The notes: generated by a model not told the origin, from the letters alone. Positions 22,501-34,814 are shown, counted from the stretch's first letter. The stretch is 64,000 nt of DNA from Lytechinus variegatus (GCF_018143015.1 NC_054756.1:23911440-23975439); one strand, 5' to 3'. Numbers and translations are program-made.

Positions 22501-25500
22501 GAAATATTCATCGATGGACTATTAAAGACGAAGGTGCTAGATAACACTCTGTCATCCGAATCATCTTTAAAACATCCCAGATATCTCTCACCTATATGGA
22601 TAAAGTAATGAATTTTCGCATTGAACTTCGAAACGTTAGGAATATAAAAGAAATTGTCTTACAATCATAACGATATGAACTTCAATTATGTACAATGTTG
22701 CCGAAATATGAAATTACATGTGCATCACCTCAAAACAATGTAAATTACTTAAATTCTGAATCTCATATTTTTTGGGGGGATAAGCTATATTCTTAATATT
22801 AGTCAGTTCTACTGAAATAATTATTTATTATTGTTCCTAATAGCTACTCTGCCTTCATGTCCCAGGGAGAAAAATAAAACATGAAAGGACAAGTCCATCC
22901 CAACAAATTGTTGATTTAAGTAAAAAAAAATCCAACAAGCCTAACAGTGAAAATATCCTCAAAGTTATGACATCTTAAACTTTCGCTTAATTTCACAAAA
23001 GCAAACGAGGAAACTAATTACGTCATCCACTCACTATTTCTTTTGCATTTCATTATATTAAATATGACATATTCTAATGTTCTATCCTTTATCGAGTAAA
23101 ACAAACATTTATTCCTCCCTGAACATGTGGTTTTGTTTAGTTAAGTCGTTCCTTATTTTCAACTCTTAAAAAAATTAAATATTGTATAATTCAAACAAAA
23201 AAATATTTAAAAAAAAGAAATTGTGAGTGAGGGACATCATAAACTATCTCATTTACATGTCCCTGACTTGTACATATAACTGCTTTTGTAAAAAATAAGC
23301 AGAACTTTAAAATTCTTACTTTATACCCGATATTGATTAAATTTTCAGCGTTTTGCTAGTTTGATTTTTTCTCCATTTATTCATATCAACAGTTTTCTGG
23401 ATTGGACTTTACCTTTGATAACAGTTCATATAGCTTAATGGATAGTAAAGATATACAACATTTTTTTATAAATTGGCATGCTTAGATATATATATTTTTG
23501 TATTATTGTATAGTATTTTAATTGTGTTAATTGGACATCATTGACATTGTATAGCAAAAAAATGTTCGTATCTATTTCTTCTCTAGAAAAATGCGAATTA
23601 TAACAAGACAGAAAAAAAGTCAGACTAATTTGAGAAATTCCGGACACGGGCATTTGCTTTCTGGGTTAATTTCGCCTTCTTCCATGAACATGAATAACAT
23701 ATTGCATTTACAATCATTGTTCTTTATTGATTTATAAATCTTATATGAAATTGGAAGAAAAAAATGTTTAATTGAACTGAATTAAGAGAATCAAGCCACA
23801 GTAATCCAACAAATGCCAGATGAAGAGTAAAGGACTAGAAATTCACGTTCGTTAAAGTAGTACCTGCGGCACATTAGTGCCGAAATTCAGTTTTTAGGGC
23901 AAAGAAGTTTTTTGTTTAACAGGCTTATTTCCATTCCCCTTATCCCTTACTTTGTATCATTTTCCCTGAACGAACCTGTAGGCTTTAATTTGTATATTAG
24001 AATATATGAAATGAAATGAAAAATGAAATGACATAACCACTTTCATTGCTATAGAACATTATTGGCAATTAAGTCTATGGTACCAACAATCGTCGTTACA
24101 ATGGCTAACAAGAGTCAATATCGCATGTGTTTAAAAATGTTCACTTTTTTGTAACAGAAGTTGTATTTGCCTATCAAATTTACAAGGCTGACCTATTACT
24201 TGATCACTGTGCTCCCAACTGGACTCCATATTCAATAAAAACAAATGATTCAGATTTTATGTAATCTGCCTTTATAATTTCTTCAGTCATCATGAAAACA
24301 TAATCATAATGTTCAAACATAACTGTTGAACACTCAAGAGCTAAATATTGTCGTTTTTGTAATTACCATGACAAGATGCTGCTCCGGCTGGGGAACACCC
24401 CGATGCATTTGAGAATGTAGGACATGCTGCAATGTTTCCTTCGCCTATAAATTCAACATATGATAAGCAACAATCTATTGATTTACGTAAAAAAAATGTT
24501 TTCGTTAATCCTATAACTTTTAGAGCCTTGACTTCAGTGGGGCTAATTGTGTATTCATGCGGTCATATCTCAGGCCCCATTGACCAATTCGCACCAAATA
24601 TTGGTATAAGAGGTATTTATAATGCTCTAATAAAGTACGGTGGCAAAAATTCTGAAATGGAAAAAAAATAAATGAAAAAAATTGTGACGTCATCGGTGCA
24701 CTATTACAGTTCTGATAAGCGTTGGCGATGCGCTCTTCACCATGCTAACAGCGGTTTGAAATTGTCCATGAACCGCGAACTCCAAGCACCGACAAGTTTT
24801 TTTTTCGTCATATGTGATATCCACTTCACCGTGATAAGACTGGGCACTGATATTCACTCCCCCCCCCCCCCACCGACATTTTTCGCTATAAATCCTCCGC
24901 GCCAATTTTTTTGGACCGCGTCGGTCGCTGACTTTTCTATCTGTTATATATAAGAAAAATTGTAAGAGAAATTACATGTATATTCAGCCATTTAGTTATT
25001 TTTTAATTCAAGGAGGTTCCCTGCATAATAAGAATATTCCAGAATGCCTCATTTAAGCAGGTACAGATATTTTTAGTATTTCAGGAATGATCAAAGATAG
25101 ACAATAGGGCCTGGCAGCAGTGGAAAAGGACAATAGGACTAGCTATTTTGTTTATATTGTGAACTTCACTAAGGTCAATTCAAGAGTCTTCTAGAAGTGG
25201 ACCACTCTAGAAAGAGATAATGTTCTTTTTCAAGACAATACTAGAAGCTTCCAGATTAGTGGATATTTATATACATTATAAGCTGGCAGTTTCTTCAAGG
25301 ACATCATATCAGATCAGAACTCAAGAGTTTCGCACCAGACTTTGTGTCAGAGCATAGTTATTTCCAACTGGATACAAGACTTATCTTCTTTGGGATTATT
25401 TGGACACCATCAATGAATTGCTTGCAGTTTCTTTTGAGAGAGGAATTCTCGATTCTCATCGAGATCATCAACCTCTATTAATGAACATTAAATTTGTCAA

Positions 25501-27463
25501 CCCATGGATTGCTCAAATTGACTGTCATTAACATCGTCTTCACGGACATTTCAACTTATTACATTGACTCTTATTATTCATGTTATTCATTGTGTTTTAA
25601 CTTAAATTTTATCATCGCCAGCATTGTGAACTTTAATTTAAGGAATCTTCGCCAGCCTAGTTGGATATATATATCATTTGGAATATACATTTGTGGACTA
25701 TCCAGAACACACTTCAAGAGATGTAAGGTGTTCCATTTTGTTTTGTTTATTGTATGGTTGATCTATTTCCTGTAATTAAAAACGTTACTCAAATTTAGAA
25801 CTAAATTTTATTTTAATTTGTTGCTAAAGTGCGACCCCAGGTACGCAGTTCCGAATTTACGCAGCATTAATAAGTGCATGCAGACCCAAACTTGCTCCAA
25901 TAACGTGAATTCGTGTAAAAAAATCCAACGCAAATAGTGTTTTATCCAAAATTCATAAATGTATCAGTATTTTTCCTTTTACTGATTAAACTCAATTATT
26001 TTTATATTCTTTACAGTCAAAATAAAGTCCCTGACAATTTCCATTAAAAACATTATGAAACAAAAAGTCGAAAAACCATGAAATACATGGTAAATCTAGA
26101 AAACAATAAAATACATAGGAAACTTAATATGATATTGATTTTTTACATTTGATCAGAGTCCAACAAAGAGTCTGTAAACCAAAATGAGCATTTTAGGGGC
26201 CTTATTTAGTTGATATGAAAGTTTTGTTATTTTACGCATAAACTAGCATAGTTAATTAGCAGTGACATTTTCCGAAGAATTTGATCTTACAGTTTTGTAA
26301 ATTATGCCATGGGTAATGCGCGTGCCGATTTTTGTAGCGATCGCGCGATCGACGGCCGAGATCATAATGGATGCTGAATCACCCTCCCCGCTAAGTCTTT
26401 TTGGGGTTAAGGGTTGCGAAAACAACAAACATCTGCAGGGGTAACCCTGGTGGAGTGGTCCACCTGCACTCTCCCCCCCCCCCTCCCCCATGAGTTACAT
26501 GTATATCGGGAGGAGAGACCTGCGGGCCATAGTGATTCAGTTCGCTTCCCATGCATAGGTGACGCCAAAGACATAATAACATTAACATAGTTTTATACTC
26601 CATTTGGTGTTGTGGTAGAACAGTTTTAAAATAAACATGGGATAAAACATATTTCAACTTTTTAATTTGGTTCAATAAAGAATACAAATTTATTAGTTAG
26701 TTTAGGAAGGTGTATAAGAGTATTTTTGCGAGAAAATTATTAAATGGTATGTAATTACTTCCGTTACAATTAAATCCAATATAAGGAGTTGAATTCTGTC
26801 CATAAGGCGTAGTCTGCATTGCTAAACTAGCTCCAGTGAATCCTAACTGTCTGCAAATAACGATGACATCATCGAAGTCAAGATTTATTCCACAAGTCGT
26901 CTCCCAAGCATCGCCATCTCGTTTGACCTCTACGGTACCTTTATTAGATGATGGACCTCCAACCAGTTGTAAATCTACGGAGAAGAGGGAACATGGGATA
27001 AAAAGAATATGAAATCTATGAGAATACAGTCTGCTGTTAGGTTCTTTATGACATAAGGAACCATGTGTTCCAACTTTACACATTACATTATAACTGATAT
27101 TTATATACACAGAAAAAATCTATTACTTGCATATGAAAGTTCGATTACGTGGCATCTATTTTGGGGGGGGGGTATAATTTGCCTTCTTTTCATTGTCTGT
27201 AATCATTTTCTTTCAGTAATTTCAAAGTACTTTCCAAGACCCCTCCTTAATATTGCCGACGGACATCAACTCATCAAGCAAAGGCGTTCTATATCATTTA
27301 ACTACATTGTGCCATTGCAATTAATGTAGCCCTTAAGTCCTTTGATATAAATAAAACTCACGATACTGGGCATTCTTGGTTTGTTACCTGTTATGACCAT
27401 GTGATTACTGTAATGTATCAGAAGAGTGATTAGGAACGCAAAGATGATCCGATGCCAATCCAT
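17047..27463 (-). CDS. R3: SRCR-WSC single-pass receptor with YAxP tail (complete, 8 exons)
   Basis: Coding exons in transcript order are 27388-27463, 26759-26974, 24367-24444, 22298-22591, 21485-21526, 19394-19759, 18343-18430 and 17047-17797, total 1911 bp, 636 residues. The predicted order is signal peptide, SRCR, WSC, Ser/Thr/Pro stalk, transmembrane helix and tail. Every junction has GT-AG signals. All introns before the transmembrane exon are phase 1 and the last is phase 2. The summed frame is open to the TAA at 17047-17049. SRCR and WSC modules bind proteins or glycans outside the cell. The tail carries tyrosine motifs expected to recruit SH2 proteins, so a cell-surface recognition receptor is the likely role. 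I do not recognise this architecture as a named gene. It is close to R4, and an intron holds a 1.6 kb nested repeat insertion. Confidence 0.8.
18343..18430 (-). CDS. R3 exon: transmembrane helix
   Basis: The 88-bp exon encodes L-Y-A-G-I-G-G-G followed by VATVVIIAIIVFVAIVCF and basic T-K-R. It has a CACAG acceptor and a GTTCGT donor, with an exit phase of 2. The Gly-rich lead, helix and stop-transfer basic residues match R4 closely. Confidence 0.8.
18431..19393 (-). other. R3 intron between stalk and transmembrane exons
   Basis: No gene or recognised repeat. In R4 the aligned intron carries a 3.2 kb foldback insertion. Confidence 0.4.
19394..19759 (-). CDS. R3 exon: Ser/Pro-rich stalk encoded by a microsatellite
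   Basis: The 366-bp exon (ACACAG acceptor, GTAATT donor, phase 1 on both sides) encodes about 121 residues. It starts ATSPLTTTSIVPSTNQE and ends SNLPTTGNST. Between them the minus-strand ATC/ACC triplet tract (19446-19675) is read in the TCA frame as Ser, Pro and occasional Leu and Arg, with one run of eight Pro. The frame is open throughout. R4 has a short poly-Ser tract at the same place, and the exon there is only 159 bp. The product is a mucin-like spacer that may be heavily O-glycosylated. Length may vary between alleles. Confidence 0.7.
19446..19675. repeat. (GAT/GGT)n triplet microsatellite inside the R3 stalk exon
   Basis: The tract is about 230 bp of GAT and GGT triplets with rare changes. 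Because it is made of triplets, length changes by whole units keep the R3 reading frame. Confidence 0.9.
20482..21338. mobile_element. hAT-type nonautonomous element with internal repeat, worn
   Basis: It starts CAGTGGCGTAACTA and ends GGTACGCCATTA, the same ends as the better preserved copies at 41680 and 43390. The right part keeps the GCTCGCGCTCTGCGC-type motif and a C-run. Most of the interior (about 20498-21130) is an inverted copy of the repeat at 24942-25800. No clear 8-bp target duplication remains. Confidence 0.55.
21485..21526 (-). CDS. R3 exon: short Thr-rich stalk exon
   Basis: This 42-bp exon (TTGCAG acceptor, GTATGT donor, phase 1 on both sides) encodes ISAAMTMNTPTTVV with its junction codons. 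It matches the 39-bp R4 exon at 55143-55181. Confidence 0.65.
22298..22591 (-). CDS. R3 exon: WSC domain
   Basis: The 294-bp exon, phase 1 on both sides, follows directly on the SRCR exon (C-H-G-E-R-Y-L-G-C-F). Landmarks are MNISYCILLC, YAGVESGNECSCG, ASDNYARHG, CSLPCHGDPTESCGG and Y-I-A-V-F. Eight cysteines are present as expected for WSC. Identity to the R2 and R4 WSC exons is obvious along the whole length. Confidence 0.85.
22886..23414. mobile_element. TTAA-type palindromic element in an R3 intron
   Basis: The ends AGGACAAGTCCATCC and a degraded inverse (ATTGGACTTTACCT), plus inverted inner blocks, match the family seen at 36387-36964. Flanks are TGAA and TTGA, plausible relics of a TTAA target. 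Confidence 0.5.
24367..24444 (-). CDS. R3 exon: second part of SRCR domain
   Basis: The 78-bp exon, phase 1 on both sides, completes the codon for Ser and gives S-E-G-N-I-A-A-C and then NASGCSPAGAASCHG. Joined to the first SRCR exon it supplies the C-x-G-x-E-x-x-x-x-x-C pattern and final cysteines of an SRCR domain, although the usual DAGV-C ending is replaced by the junction with the WSC exon. Confidence 0.7.
24850..26412. mobile_element. Nested repeat insertion in the R3 SRCR intron
   Basis: The ends (24850-24941 and 25801-26412) together match one arm of the palindromic element at 37177-38465, and also 34815-35457. The middle (24942-25800) is a second, unclassified repeat, also found inverted at about 20498-21130. 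The surrounding intron is continuous in R1 and R2, which shows this block is an insertion. Confidence 0.65.
24942..25800. repeat. Unclassified interspersed repeat
   Basis: About 860 bp, inserted within another repeat. An inverted partial copy lies at 20498-21130. No protein similarity was seen, and no terminal repeats or target duplication could be fixed. Confidence 0.5.
26759..26974 (-). CDS. R3 exon: first part of SRCR domain
   Basis: The 216-bp exon, phase 1 on both sides, encodes LQLVGGPSSNKGTVEV, W-E-T-T-C-G, VIVICRQLGFTGAS, PYGQNSTPYIG and F-N-C-N-G. The domain start, the W-x-x-x-C and V-x-C-R-Q-L-G-F signatures are diagnostic of SRCR. It has one codon more than the R1 exon. Confidence 0.85.
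27388..27463 (-). CDS. R3 exon: signal peptide
   Basis: ATG at 27463-27461 opens MDWHRIIFAFLITLLIHY and about seven more residues, a short secretory signal, ending at a GTAACA donor in phase 1. Upstream CTGCAG followed by ATTCACGG (about 27493-27507) matches R1 and may be the acceptor of a 5' untranslated intron. Confidence 0.65.
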
Positions 27464-27719
27464 TCCTATTTCTCATATACAATCACCCGTGAATCTGCAG
27501 ATCAATTAGAATTTGGGGCTATATTATCAGAAGTACAACTTAGATAGTGGTGTTGGGACGTTCTGAGCAGAAATAAATGTATATAAACATATTCAGGGGC
27601 TATCCATTGTGTGCTAACAAGGCTTCCTCTCCTACACTTTGCCTGCTCAGAACAATTTAGGCTCACTAAACATATTTCATATTTTAAAAAGTCTATTAAT
27701 GTTTTACACCAAACTATAC

Positions 27720-28545
27720 TTACACAAATAGAGTGTTAACTTCATTATGTATAAAACTACAGTCGGCCTTCTTTGAAACCGGTGACCAATACCGACAAGC
27801 AGGGGCGACTAATTCGTGATGCCCTTGGATCCTTGATAGGCGTACCTGACGTACCTTAATAAGAGATTGTGTACAAAACTCAAATTCGATGGGAGATACG
27901 TTGAAACCAAAACAACCTTCTGCTTGCCGATCTAATGTAACAGGTGGATTTTGGATGAATTTTTTTACCCAAATACGGGAAGATGTGAAGTAAAAGCGAA
28001 CTAACAATATAACCATGAACAATTTCTGAATTTGTGAACTTTAGTAACTATGAAGGTTCTATCATCTTTGGAAATTTCATGCATGACCAAATGTTATATT
28101 GTGATATAGGGCAAGAACTAATCGATTAGTTGTAATACATAACATGACTAAAGTATCGTATTTTATCAAAAGCTATTTGAGCAAAATAATTTATTTCAAC
28201 ACCATCTATCTCTTTTCTATTACTTTTTGCTCCAAAGTCCATGAAGAATGGACAATAGTCCACAGTAAAAACGCTGTACAAAATATCGCTGTATAAGAGG
28301 TGCTGTATAATTTTTTGAACAGCACATGTTTAAGCTTTGATAAATATCGGTATAAAACACGGCGAATTGACCTGTTTAAGGTCCGTAGACAGAAGGCTTG
28401 AACAGGGGGTTGTACAAGATACCGGCACATGTAAAGCGCACGCGTACAGTGCTATGCTAGTGGTCGGAAGATGGCGTTGAGTATGTTCGACTCGGAGACT
28501 GTTGCAGTGCACTGGAAAAATCGTGTTTAATCTCCGTTTTGGAAA
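27720..28545. other. Region upstream of R3 without recognised genes
   Basis: No supported exon. Small frames on both strands lack similarity that I recognise. The sequence CTGTATAA-type words near 28270-28330 resemble the repetitive stretch at 39200-39440. Confidence 0.35.
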
Positions 28546-30855
28546 ATGAAAGATTTGGGGGTGACAAACCTGCTTCAGGAGTGGGACTTCCCACATTTAG
28601 TTCCAATCTTTAGAGGTAAATTCAGTGCTTGATTTCGAGTGAATGTTCATGAATAATCTCAAAAGTCAATGCATTGTTACCGTTGTTGCAGTGCTTTTAT
28701 TGTGTGTGCATGTACGTGTGTAACTCTATATGATGGTCGCCAAGTCAGAAATATAGGCCTATGATTTTATTGGAAAAACCTCGGCTCGGCCGGCAGTCAT
28801 TTTGAGATTGAAAAAAAATGGTGCCCCATCATGTCTGCGCACCCATTCACTTTTGCACGTGATTTGGAGATTTTGATGAGAAAGGCTGCATTTTGAGGCT
28901 GTCATAAGAAATACCCAAATTTCATTATTTTTCCACCTTTGACTTTGTGAGTCGGATTTTGCAATAAATATCTGTCTATGCATTAGATGTGTAAAGTTTG
29001 CATTGCGTATCTTATAGATTCTACTAGAATTGCGCAGATACGCATGTGCGCAGACTATGGTACCTTGAGCGAAGTTCGTGCAGGATCCACTCCACTTAAT
29101 TACCACTAGGGCCTACACCATGCTCCACTTACACGAACTTCGAGACCATGAACTCGATCTGATATTCTGAGTGACAAAAGGTGGGATTTTATGGGGGTGA
29201 AATATGAAATTCATGCAACATCACGATCTTTACACAAAGTTTCACTTCTTTCCATGCTTCTATTAGTATTAGTCTCAAAATTGGTGATTTGAATTATAGC
29301 CTACATCATTACATGAACTGTGATGAAGATCCTCACACATAAATAATTCACTGCCGATGATCGCATGCGGATGCGATATGCGCGAGGTACCGGTCCGGTA
29401 CAAGCTCGGACCGGGCCGTCCTCAAGCACATAGCCTACGTGTAATTTAGGCCTGGCTAGATCTATTTCTAGTCAACTTTATTCAATTTGTACGTCTACAT
29501 ATGTGTATGTTAAACCCCATTAAAATCTAGGTCTATACTATAGGTCCAAACCTAGATCTAAATCCTGGCCTAGCTTGGCCAATAGTCCCTTATTATTGGC
29601 CAGCCTAGCGAGGACAGGCCTACATGCAAATAGCAACAGATCTAAATGTTACATTGTAATTGCAGATGTATGTACAGTTTGTGAATGATCAGAAACTAAT
29701 TTTGAATCTGAGATACAGGAATTACATTTAGGTTGACTTCATGTAAATTCCCCACTGTGCACAGGGGAATTTTTTATTGAGAATTTCTACAATTTATCCA
29801 CTTATTCCATCAGTTCTCTATAGAATAGTCAGATAACTTGTGTAATAATTAATGTTACTATTCTTGATCTTTGATTCATGTTTATCACAGTTAAATGTTG
29901 CAGAAGATGAGCACGAAGAAGACACCTACTGGATGCAATATTACTCATCACCTGACAACATTGTTGTTAATGTGACGAACCTCGGTACCGAGATATGAGT
30001 TGACGAGAGGAAACCCGCGACCAAGCACAGCAGAAATTCTTGACAAATATCTACAGCTTTTGGGAATGGTAAAATAACTTGATTACTTAGTGCAGTGGAT
30101 TCGCATTATGAAAAAAAATTGTTCGAAGTTGAACAAAGCATTTTCGGTTATGAATTTCCAAAATTATTCTCTTTCTTGCTTGAGAATATAGTGCAAGATC
30201 ATAGGATCACTTACTCTGCCTCAGTGTTAAAAATTCAGTTGCATCTTAGTTGTCATAATTCTATGATTAGTGGAAAAGTTGTTCTGAAATCCGATTGGAA
30301 AGATTAAGTTATGTCTTCTTCCCATGAATGTCATTCTCTGGCGGGGGGGGGGATATTAATTTCCCCACCTAACTCCACCCCCCCCCTCATTTTGCAAATA
30401 CTAAGTATTTTTCTCCAGTGGTTAATTACTCCAATAGTGATCAATATTTTAAAAAATGTGATAAATGGTTAGAAATAGAAAGGTCAATGTCAAAGCTCAC
30501 TAGACTTTACTTGATTTGTGCAGTGTGTGCATGTGACCTAGGGTTTTCGTTACAAACATTGATAAGTTTTATTTTTTTATTTAATGAGCAATATTTAGCA
30601 TGACTTTAATTACAATGTACCGGTAATGTATGAAAACATGGTATTGCTGGTAATTGTATTGTGTTGTACAGCTTATATATAAATACTTATTTCATTTTCA
30701 GATTGATCAAGACTTTGATTTAGCAATTGATGCAGCTCCAGGTGCCCTTTTCACAATGTGGCCAAAGTTGTCCAGGCAGACTTTGGAATTTGCGGAGATT
30801 AATCCAGGGTATAGAAAGATCGTAGGGGCTGGAGTGGACCAGAAAATGACGCAGA
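28546..30855 (+). pseudogene. Partial gene-like exons, possibly a SAM-domain (SAMD3-like) protein
   Basis: Three plus-strand pieces have exon features. A start at 28546 reads MKDLGVTNLLQEWDFPHLVP and stops at a GTAAAT donor (28616), with the hydrophobic spacing of the start of a SAM domain. A piece ending at 30068 reads E-L-T-R-G-N-P-R-P-S-T-A-E-I-L-D-K-Y up to a GTAAAA donor. The piece 30702-30855 reads IDQDFDLAIDAAPGALF and LSRQTLEFAEINPGYRK to a GTAAGT donor and joins the previous one in frame. Just upstream of E-L-T-R-G (29891-29998) a second open stretch (LNVAEDEHEEDTYWMQYY) is in a different frame and ends at TGA, so either an intron is hidden or the copy is frameshifted. Downstream exons were not found convincingly. 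The family guess rests on memory of SAMD3-like invertebrate proteins. Confidence 0.35.
30702..30855 (+). CDS. Exon of the SAM-like gene fragment
   Basis: The 154-bp open exon follows a TTCATTTTCAG acceptor and ends at a GTAAGT donor (phase 0 in, phase 1 out). It is the best exon of this candidate gene. Confidence 0.45.
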
Positions 30856-31260
30856 GTAAGTTTTAGTCTTATAGTTATACTCAATTCAACTTACAGTAGC
30901 AGTGCGAAGACTTTTACAAAGCTGCATCAATTAGCATTTAAACTGCAAAAGAGGATATTTCCTCTCCAGGTGTGTAAGAATAACAATGCTTACAATTTAA
31001 AGTGAAATCAGTGTTCTTATGTACACTGAATCCTGTCCAACATAATTAGTATGGACCTCATCGAAACAAGCAAATGATGTTCTACAGTAACATACACCAA
31101 TTCAGAGTAATGATTTCTGAAGAGGAAGTAACACAGACCCTTTTTTTACTATCGTGTTGCACAAGCCATTAAAGAGAGATAATTGACTCTCAACATAATA
31201 CCAGCTGAACACTGCGCACAGCATTATCAGCATTATTCACCATTATTGCATTATTGTGTA

Positions 31261-31800
31261 GGGGGGGGGGGGGCACTCAGTATATAATGCATAGTGTGCA
31301 GCGGAGGGGACCCCCATTTTTACACTCAAATTTCCGTTCCAAGGCATAGCATTTTTAGCCTATTAAGAAAAAGAACAAAGAAAGCCACTCCAAGGCATAT
31401 TATTTTCTTCTCGTGAAAAAGGAAGAAAGAAATCTGCTCCAAAGCTTCGCATATTTTCTGTTATGCCGTTCCGATCGATCTGCTACAATGAGTCGTAATT
31501 TTGAAAAAGCAGCCGCTGCAATGAACGCTGTCTGACCATTGCCTGATCTGTGCTAGCGCATCCGCCGCCCATGCTGCCGGTCTAGCTGCATGCACGTATG
31601 CCCGTTCCATAGGGATGCATGAAGGCACTCACATGCAGGCGACTCGTTCCAAGGACCCCCGTTTTCACAAACATTTGTAGTTCTGAAGCCCGTTCCGAGG
31701 ACCCTCCTTTTTACAATTAGCCCACTCCAAGGCCCCCGTTTTTTGTCTCGCCCGCGGCACACCCCCACCAATTTTTGGGTCGAGTGCCCCCCCCCCCCCG
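31261..31800. mobile_element. G-run-ended element with 8-bp target duplication
   Basis: A G-run followed by GCACTC at the left is mirrored by GAGTGC and a C-run at the right. ATTGTGTA is duplicated at 31253-31260 and 31801-31808, the length typical of hAT elements. No protein is encoded. Confidence 0.7.
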
Positions 31801-31808
31801 ATTGTGTA

Positions 31809-33239
31809 GCAGTAATGCATTGCAGGAATTTCAAATGGGAACACTGACAAAACTTGAATAACTTTGTACTCAAGGCTTTTAATCAAACTTGGAGAGAAGC
31901 ATGGTTATATGCAAATTTATTTCAATTTTACCAAACATGAGGGTCACCTCATGGGTCAGGCTGATGATGAGCATGGGTCAAAGTTAAGCCTATTAGGGCA
32001 AGTTTTGTATTACAGCTCATAACGTTTGATCCATGTACAGTGTATGCCCATTTTTTTACCAAACTTGGATGGTAGATGTCCCCGGGGGAGTGGGGGTTGA
32101 ATGTCACCTCTAGGTCAAATGTTACAGCAGGGGTTGAAGAACTTTTGGAGCTCATTGTTAGGATTTTGGTTTGTTTGTTTAAATTTCTATCATCACTCAT
32201 AAATTGTTACCAATCTAAGAGAGATGATGTTCTTCAGAGATTTGAAGGTCACCTCCAGTTCCAAGCTTAAGGTCACAGGCAGGGGTCAACAAGCCTTTTG
32301 AATATAAAATGATTTTGTTGTATATTAATGGGTGATACACATTTTGGCTGAAATCACCATGGTGAATCCCTTTATTACCTTCAATCATTATAATATCTCA
32401 ATTATATACTTGTACCCATTCCACTTGTAAGATTGAATCTCACTTGCAGGCAAACACATTTAGTTTGAAAATGCTGATATCTCCTCACCTTCATCTTTCT
32501 TTCCTATTTTCTTTGCTCCCATTCTTATTTTGTTTTCCCTTCCTTCACCGGTCACTTCTTTGCTCAAACCGTATTTTCATTTATACAGGTCAACAATGAA
32601 GAAAATTTGGCTTTCAGTACTTCCTGGGATTTTGATCGGCAGAACGAAAGGGGATGAGGCAAATTAAATGTGCCGTACTTCAAAGTCTTGAATCTTTCAT
32701 CAATCTCCAATTAATAAGTAATTGGTTAAAGCTCTGATTTTCCTGAACAATATTAGAATGTTACTGTTGGCAATCTTTGAGAGCACTTAGGTTTGACTGT
32801 AGCGCATGCTCACTTGACCAAGGCAAGTGAAAATATCAAAGTGCTTAAGTTGCTTACCCAAAAAGGTAAAAAAAAAAAAATTTAATGTGGGCAAGTAAAA
32901 TTTTGACCCCAACATTGAAATCTGTTTAGGGCAGCTATCTGACTGTATTTGTTCTATCTAATAATCCTGATACTAAATTAAGTATCTCAATTCTGTAGCG
33001 CAAATCATAACAACGGAATAAGTTCACACAATGACTTAGTCAATACCTATTCTGCATGTATGTCATGGTTGTTGAATGTCTATGCAAAACTGCACATCTT
33101 GCGAAGACTTGAAATCTCCTTAAATGCAGTTCTCTAAACTCAGAAAAATACCTCCTATGGTTTTACCTCAATAATGTAATGAGATCAACGCTGATTCATG
33201 TTATTTATTTTGTGGGGGAGCAATAGAAGTCCTTCTTAA
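31809..33239. other. Intergenic, nothing recognised
   Basis: Degenerate low-level repeats such as GGTCACCTC (31944-32270) occur, and a possible AG acceptor lies at 32589 before a 25-codon open stretch. I found no convincing gene. Confidence 0.3.
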
Positions 33240-33794
33240 AGGGATGGTCCGGGCTGAAAATATTTATAGAGTAGAATTCACTGAGCAAACTGCCAAAAAT
33301 TTCATCAAATTGGATAACAAAGTTATTGAATTTTAAAGTTTAGCAATATTTTGTGAAAATAGTCGTCATGAATATTCATTAAGTGGGCTAATGACGTCAC
33401 ATCTCCACTTGTTCTTTTGTATTTTATTGTATGAAAATAGGTTTATTCAATTTTTTCCTCCAAGAACTAGAAAAATTGGATTGACATTTCATTTAGTGCA
33501 TTAGATATTGATTGCTGCAACTTATTTCATTATAAAGGAGACATATTATTCACACAAGTATGAAATAATGAAAAAATATGGTTTTATGTAATAACATAAG
33601 AAAACGGAAAGTGGAGATGTGACATCATCAGCCCACCTAATGAATATTCATGACGACTGTTTTCACAAAATATTGCTAAACTTCAATAACTTTATTATTT
33701 GTTATCCGATTTTGATGAAATTTTCGGCATTTTGTTCAGTGAATTCTACTCTATGTATTTAAGACATGAATATTTTCAGCTTTTGACCATCCCT
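33240..33794. mobile_element. TTAA-type palindromic element
   Basis: AGGGATGGTC at the left mirrors GACCATCCCT at the right, with long inverted inner blocks (for example GTCGTCATGAATATTCATTA and its inverse). Flanks are TTAA (33236-33239) and TTGA (33795-33798). Confidence 0.65.
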
Positions 33795-34302
33795 TTGAAG
33801 ATATTGGCTAACAATACCACAATTAAAAAATCTGAGCCGCATGATTTCCCATGCTGAAAATCGTAAGTTGACCAGATTCACTTGCCCATTTCATTATACA
33901 TGATGGCCCAAAAAGAATAGAACAATTTAGATCTTTAATTTCAGTGATATAGCCAAAGTGTCATTGTATTGGATATTTCTTTTTTTTGGTAGAATGATGT
34001 AATTGTCATGTTTTGTGAACCCTTGTCATTATGATTTTCGAAATATCATTTACCACCTAGTATTTCCCACTCCTGTATTACCTGTCAACCCTGCTCTTAG
34101 TATGTAAGGTATAATACAGATTATCCAACTAGATGTCTGTGTGATTGGTCTTCTACCCCCTTCGATTCTTTGTTTTGCACTTTATTTAGGAAGGAGAAGA
34201 AAAAGAAGATGAACAGGAATTGACAATGGCGCGTTCCATACCTGGGAGTGATTGCACAGTACCTTTGGACCTAATTTCACCCTGACATCAAGTTTGTTTT
34301 AA

Positions 34303-34702
34303 GGAGAACCATGAGAGAAATTAATAAATGAAAGTTTGGTGAATATCAAAGAATAACAGAGTTATGAGGCTTCAAAGTTTTAAATTTGTGACATGACATG
34401 CGAGCAGCTCCCAATATGTCAATCATGTAATATAAATTCCATAAATTGCCATTTTTTAATGGTTTTCATGATAATTAAATGGGTTTTTATCAGAAGCTTG
34501 TATGAAATAATGTTTCTGATAACATTGAATCCACAGGTAAAATCATTTTCCAATTTCCCTAGAAAAGGCACTTGTATAGAATTGATATCACATAAAATAT
34601 GGGGAGCTGCTCGCATGTGAAGTCACAAATTTAAAACTTCATAACTCTTATTCTTGGTGGATTTTCACCAACTAACATGCAATGTCAGGATGAACCTTGC
34701 CT
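34303..34702. mobile_element. TTAA-type palindromic element
   Basis: Both sides are flanked by TTAA (34299-34302 and 34703-34706). Inner arms share ATGCGAGCAGCTCCC and its inverse. About 400 bp, no coding frame. Confidence 0.6.
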
Positions 34703-34814
34703 TTAAACCTTATATTGGCAGCCTTTCATTGACATTTACATACAGTATTTTAGGTTTTGTGAGCAAGTATATGAAAAAGGTGATAATTAACACCTACTTC
34801 CCCTTCTTAACCCT

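Noticed and set aside
24942-25800. Possible solo LTR
   Set aside because: No convincing terminal motifs or target duplication and no related coding sequence, so it is left unclassified.
32589-32670. Possible last exon of the SAM-like gene
   Set aside because: The acceptor does not keep the frame from the exon ending at 30855, and the peptide is too short to judge.
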